Assembly: GCA_031290295.1 (NCBI GenBank)
Contig: JAITNT010000140.1
Location: 1-6,420, forward strand
Direction: 5' to 3'
Source: Clostridiales bacterium
Lineage (GTDB): Bacteria > Bacillota > Clostridia > Christensenellales > DUVY01
Length of the DNA stretch: 6,420 bases
Shown: one piece after another, positions 4,053 to 6,420 of the stretch
Layout of the letters: each line of letters opens with the position of its first letter
How positions within the stretch are numbered: position 1 is the first letter of the stretch
Notes under the pieces: generated by a model
What the model was told of the DNA's origin: nothing
Database searches by the model: none
Seen by the model: the letters and a program-made list of their open reading frames with translations, nothing else
Program-made: the position numbers and the translations under genes

Positions 4053-5183
4053 ATGAAATACGAGCTTTTTGACCAAATGATTACCGAGTTCACCGAAAAA
4101 GAGGTTGCGCCTCTGGCGCAGGAAACCGACGAAAAGGAGCAGTTCCCGGCGAGTACCGTCAAAAAAATGGCGGCGGCGGGGCTGTTCGGAATAATCGTTC
4201 CCACGGAGTTGGGCGGCGCGGGCGGCGACTACCGCATGTACATAAAGGCGGTTGAGACGCTTTCCTCCGCGTGCGCGACTACGGGCGTTATTCTTTCGGC
4301 GCACACCTCGCTTTGCGCGGCGCCTATTCTCGAATACGGCAACGACGCGCAGAAGAAGCGATATCTCCCAAAGCTTGCAAGCGGCGCATGGCTCGGCGCG
4401 TTCGGTCTGACCGAGCCGGGAGCGGGAACGGACGCCGGAGGACAGCAGACGACCGCGGTTCTCTCGGACGGCAAATACATACTTAACGGCAGCAAGATTT
4501 TTATTACGAACGCGGGCAAGGCGGACGTTTATGTCGTAATCGCCGTTACCGGCGTTAACCCCAAGGGGGGCAAGGATTGCTCCGCGTTCATTGTAGAAAA
4601 GGGCTTTCCCGGGTTTTCTATCGGGAAAAAAGAGCTTAAAATGGGCATACGCGGCTCGGCTACGTGCGAGTTATTATTCAAGGACTGTGCGGTTCCGGCG
4701 GAGAATTTGCTCGGTAAGCCGGGCGAGGGCTTAAAAATCGCGCTTAAAACGCTCGACGGCGGCAGAATAGGTATTGCCGCGCAGGCTCTCGGTATCGCCG
4801 AGGGCGCGTTCGCCGCCACCGTGAAGTATGTCAAGGAGCGTAAGCAGTTCGGCAAGCCTATATCGGCTTTTCAGAACACGCAGTTTGTAATTGCGGATTT
4901 GGATACGCAGATTACGGCGGCGAGGTTGTTGGTTTATCAGTCGGCGGCGGCTAAGGACGCCCATGCGCCGACGGTAGCCGTAGATGCCGCGCGGGCTAAG
5001 CTTTTTGCCGCGGAGACGGCTATGAACGTGACCACAAAATGCGTTCAGCTGCACGGCGGTTACGGGTATATGCGCGAGTACGCCGTCGAGCGCATGATGC
5101 GCGACGCCAAAATCACCGAGATATACGAGGGCACGAGCGAGGTGCAGAGAATGGTTATTTCCTCTGCCATTTTCAGGAAATAG
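4053..5183 (+). CDS. bcd: Short-chain (butyryl-CoA type) acyl-CoA dehydrogenase
   Basis: The 376-residue FAD enzyme interconverts acyl-CoA and trans-2-enoyl-CoA, exchanging electrons with the EtfBA encoded next. Visible signatures include FGLTEPGAGTDAG (117-129) and RIGIAAQALGIAEGA (238-252) in the substrate/FAD region. RKQFGKPISAFQ (263-274) and QLHGGYGYMREY (332-343) contact FAD across the dimer. The catalytic base is Glu359 in IYEGTSEVQR, the position used by short-chain and butyryl-CoA dehydrogenases. The N-terminus is a few residues shorter than usual, but AGGGAG just upstream supports this ATG. The etfBA genes immediately downstream match the clostridial Bcd-Etf complex, which couples crotonyl-CoA reduction to ferredoxin reduction. 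Exact chain length is inferred; it could be a related short or branched acyl-CoA dehydrogenase. Confidence 0.93.
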   Translation: MKYELFDQMITEFTEKEVAPLAQETDEKEQFPASTVKKMAAAGLFGIIVPTELGGAGGDYRMYIKAVETLSSACATTGVILSAHTSLCAAPILEYGNDAQKKRYLPKLASGAWLGAFGLTEPGAGTDAGGQQTTAVLSDGKYILNGSKIFITNAGKADVYVVIAVTGVNPKGGKDCSAFIVEKGFPGFSIGKKELKMGIRGSATCELLFKDCAVPAENLLGKPGEGLKIALKTLDGGRIGIAAQALGIAEGAFAATVKYVKERKQFGKPISAFQNTQFVIADLDTQITAARLLVYQSAAAKDAHAPTVAVDAARAKLFAAETAMNVTTKCVQLHGGYGYMREYAVERMMRDAKITEIYEGTSEVQRMVISSAIFRK

Positions 5184-5197
5184 GAGATTAGTAAAAA

Positions 5198-5983
5198 ATG
5201 AATATTATCGTTACCGTCAAGCAGGTTCCGAACACCTCGGAAATAAAAATAGACCCCGTTACTAATACGCTGAAGCGCGACGGAGTGCCGTCCATAATTA
5301 ACCCCGACGATAAGGCGGCGCTCGAAGAAGCGCTCGTACTTAAGGATAAGTACGGCGCGCGCGTTACCGCGGTATGCATGGGACCCGCGCAGGCGGATAA
5401 GGCGCTCAGGGAGGCGCTCGCTATGGGCGCGGACTGCGCGGTGCTTATCAGCGACCGCGCCTTTGCAGGCTCGGATACGCTTGCCACCTCCAAAATTCTC
5501 GCCGCCGCTATATCTAAGCTGGGCTACGATCTAATTATTTGCGGGCGGCAGGCGATTGACGGCGATACCGCGCAGGTGGGGCCGCAAATTGCCGAGCATC
5601 TGAATATTCCGCAGGTCACGTACGTTCAAAAAATCGACTATAACAAAGCGAACGGGGAATTTACCGTAACGCGTTGGTATGAGGAATACACCCAAACGAT
5701 CGCGGTCGTCGGTCCCGCGCTTTTTACGGTGCTGTCGGGCGCTAACAAGCCGCGCTATATGCGCGTCGCCGGTATAGTGGCGCAGGACGGTATGCAGGTT
5801 GAGAACGTCGCCTTTGCGGATCTGGACGTTAAGCTTGAGGAAATAGGGCTCAAAGGCTCGCCTACGAGAGTTAAGTCAACCTTTACCAAGCTCGCCGCGG
5901 GCGGCGGACAAAAGTATGAGCTTGCCCCAAAAGAGGCGGCCGCGCTTATAGCCGAACAACTCAAGAGCAAGCTTTATATTTAA
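5198..5983 (+). CDS. etfB: Electron transfer flavoprotein subunit beta
   Basis: The 261-residue small subunit of the Etf heterodimer is of normal length. It opens with MNIIVTVKQVPNTSEIKID and KRDGVPSIINPDDKAALEEAL (26-46). It then has the nucleotide-binding stretch DLIICGRQAIDGDTAQVGP (111-129) and ends with EEIGLKGSPTRV (214-225), the conserved Etf-beta loop. In the electron-bifurcating Bcd-Etf systems of Clostridia, this subunit oxidises NADH at a second FAD. The proximity to bcd suggests that type, but the sequence alone does not prove bifurcation. The Shine-Dalgarno AGGAG (5182-5186) overlaps the stop codon of bcd, so the two are translationally close. Confidence 0.96.
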   Translation: MNIIVTVKQVPNTSEIKIDPVTNTLKRDGVPSIINPDDKAALEEALVLKDKYGARVTAVCMGPAQADKALREALAMGADCAVLISDRAFAGSDTLATSKILAAAISKLGYDLIICGRQAIDGDTAQVGPQIAEHLNIPQVTYVQKIDYNKANGEFTVTRWYEEYTQTIAVVGPALFTVLSGANKPRYMRVAGIVAQDGMQVENVAFADLDVKLEEIGLKGSPTRVKSTFTKLAAGGGQKYELAPKEAAALIAEQLKSKLYI

Positions 5984-5998
5984 TAAGGAGTATAGTCC

Positions 5999-6420
5999 AT
6001 GAATAACATTTTGATCGTCGCCGAGCAATATCACGGCAAAACCGCCTCCGTAAGCTTAGAGCTTCTCGGCATCGCGCGCGAGCTTGCCGGAGTTGACGGG
6101 CACGTTTCGGCGGCGCTGTGCGGCTATGGTATAAACAAACAGGCGGAACAGCTCGCGGGTTACGGCGCAGATACGGTATACGCGGCGGACGGCGGGGTTT
6201 TTTCGCGGTATAACACCGAGTGCTTTTCTAAGGCTGTGTACAAAGCCGTCAAAGCCGCCGACCCCGACATCGTGCTTTTCGGCGCTACAAGCGTGGGCAG
6301 AGACCTCGCGCCGCGGCTTTCCGCGAAGCTCGGCACCGGGCTTACGGCGGATTGTACCAAGCTCGAAATAGGCGAGGACGGCGGACTGCTGATGACGCGC
6401 CCCGCTTTCGGCGGCAATCT
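5999..6420 (+). CDS. etfA: Electron transfer flavoprotein subunit alpha (5' part, cut by window end)
   Basis: The first 140 codons of the large Etf subunit are present; the frame is open at the right edge. MNNILIVAEQYHGK begins domain I directly, without an N-terminal ferredoxin-like extension. PDIVLFGATSVGRDLAPRLSAKLGTGLTADCTKL is the family hallmark, and MTRPAFGGN follows it. The FAD-binding C-terminal domain lies beyond the window. AAGGAG (5985-5990) lies 8 bases before the ATG and only two bases after the etfB stop, so it is the fourth gene of the operon. Confidence 0.95.
   Translation, partial: MNNILIVAEQYHGKTASVSLELLGIARELAGVDGHVSAALCGYGINKQAEQLAGYGADTVYAADGGVFSRYNTECFSKAVYKAVKAADPDIVLFGATSVGRDLAPRLSAKLGTGLTADCTKLEIGEDGGLLMTRPAFGGN

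Noticed and set aside
5198..5493. Long open frames opposite bcd, etfB and the MaoC gene
   Set aside because: They are antisense shadows of G/C-rich codons, rich in Ser/Ala/Arg/Pro, without ribosome binding sites or recognisable domains.

Overview
The window looks like a piece of the chromosome of an uncultured anaerobic Gram-positive bacterium of the Clostridia. The grounds are strong AGGAGG-type ribosome binding sites, AT-rich intergenic DNA with clean TTGACA/TATAAT-type promoters, G/C-rich codons in the genes, a tRNA with an encoded CCA end, and a butyryl-CoA dehydrogenase/EtfBA operon. No exact genus can be read from the sequence.

Positions 1 to about 1350 look like the decayed or accessory end of a mobile element. 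They hold a ParB-related protein that lacks its nuclease half (202-711), a small protein of a kind common in clostridial conjugative elements (871-1074), and two tiny Shine-Dalgarno-associated reading frames that go nowhere. A structured-looking spacer follows, then a very strong terminator (1226-1269) and a perfect dyad (1272-1295). The stretch ends exactly at the 3' end of tRNA-Val(CAC), which runs leftwards (1426-1351). This is the classical geometry of an element inserted at a tRNA 3' end, but no integrase is visible here, so this is inference.

Positions 1427-2723 are ordinary chromosome. They carry the tRNA promoter, a possible remnant encoding a CxxC peptide, and an extended -10 promoter driving a thioredoxin-type glutathione peroxidase. 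A small flavodoxin-domain protein follows. Both suggest defence against peroxide and low-potential electron handling in an anaerobe.

Positions 2757-6420 are a regulated acyl-CoA module. A TetR-family regulator is divergent from an operon of MaoC-type (R)-enoyl-CoA hydratase, short-chain acyl-CoA dehydrogenase, EtfB and EtfA (the last cut by the window end). The hydratase interconverts (R)-3-hydroxyacyl-CoA and enoyl-CoA, and the dehydrogenase with its Etf interconverts enoyl-CoA and acyl-CoA. Together they give two consecutive steps of a butyrate-type or short-chain fatty acid pathway. The intergenic region contains divergent promoters whose start sites both fall on one perfect 15-bp palindrome, a likely shared operator. 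It also contains a three-armed set of inverted repeats in the 5' untranslated region of the operon. I see no obviously new defence or catalytic system; the regulatory region and the element/tRNA junction are the most interesting parts.
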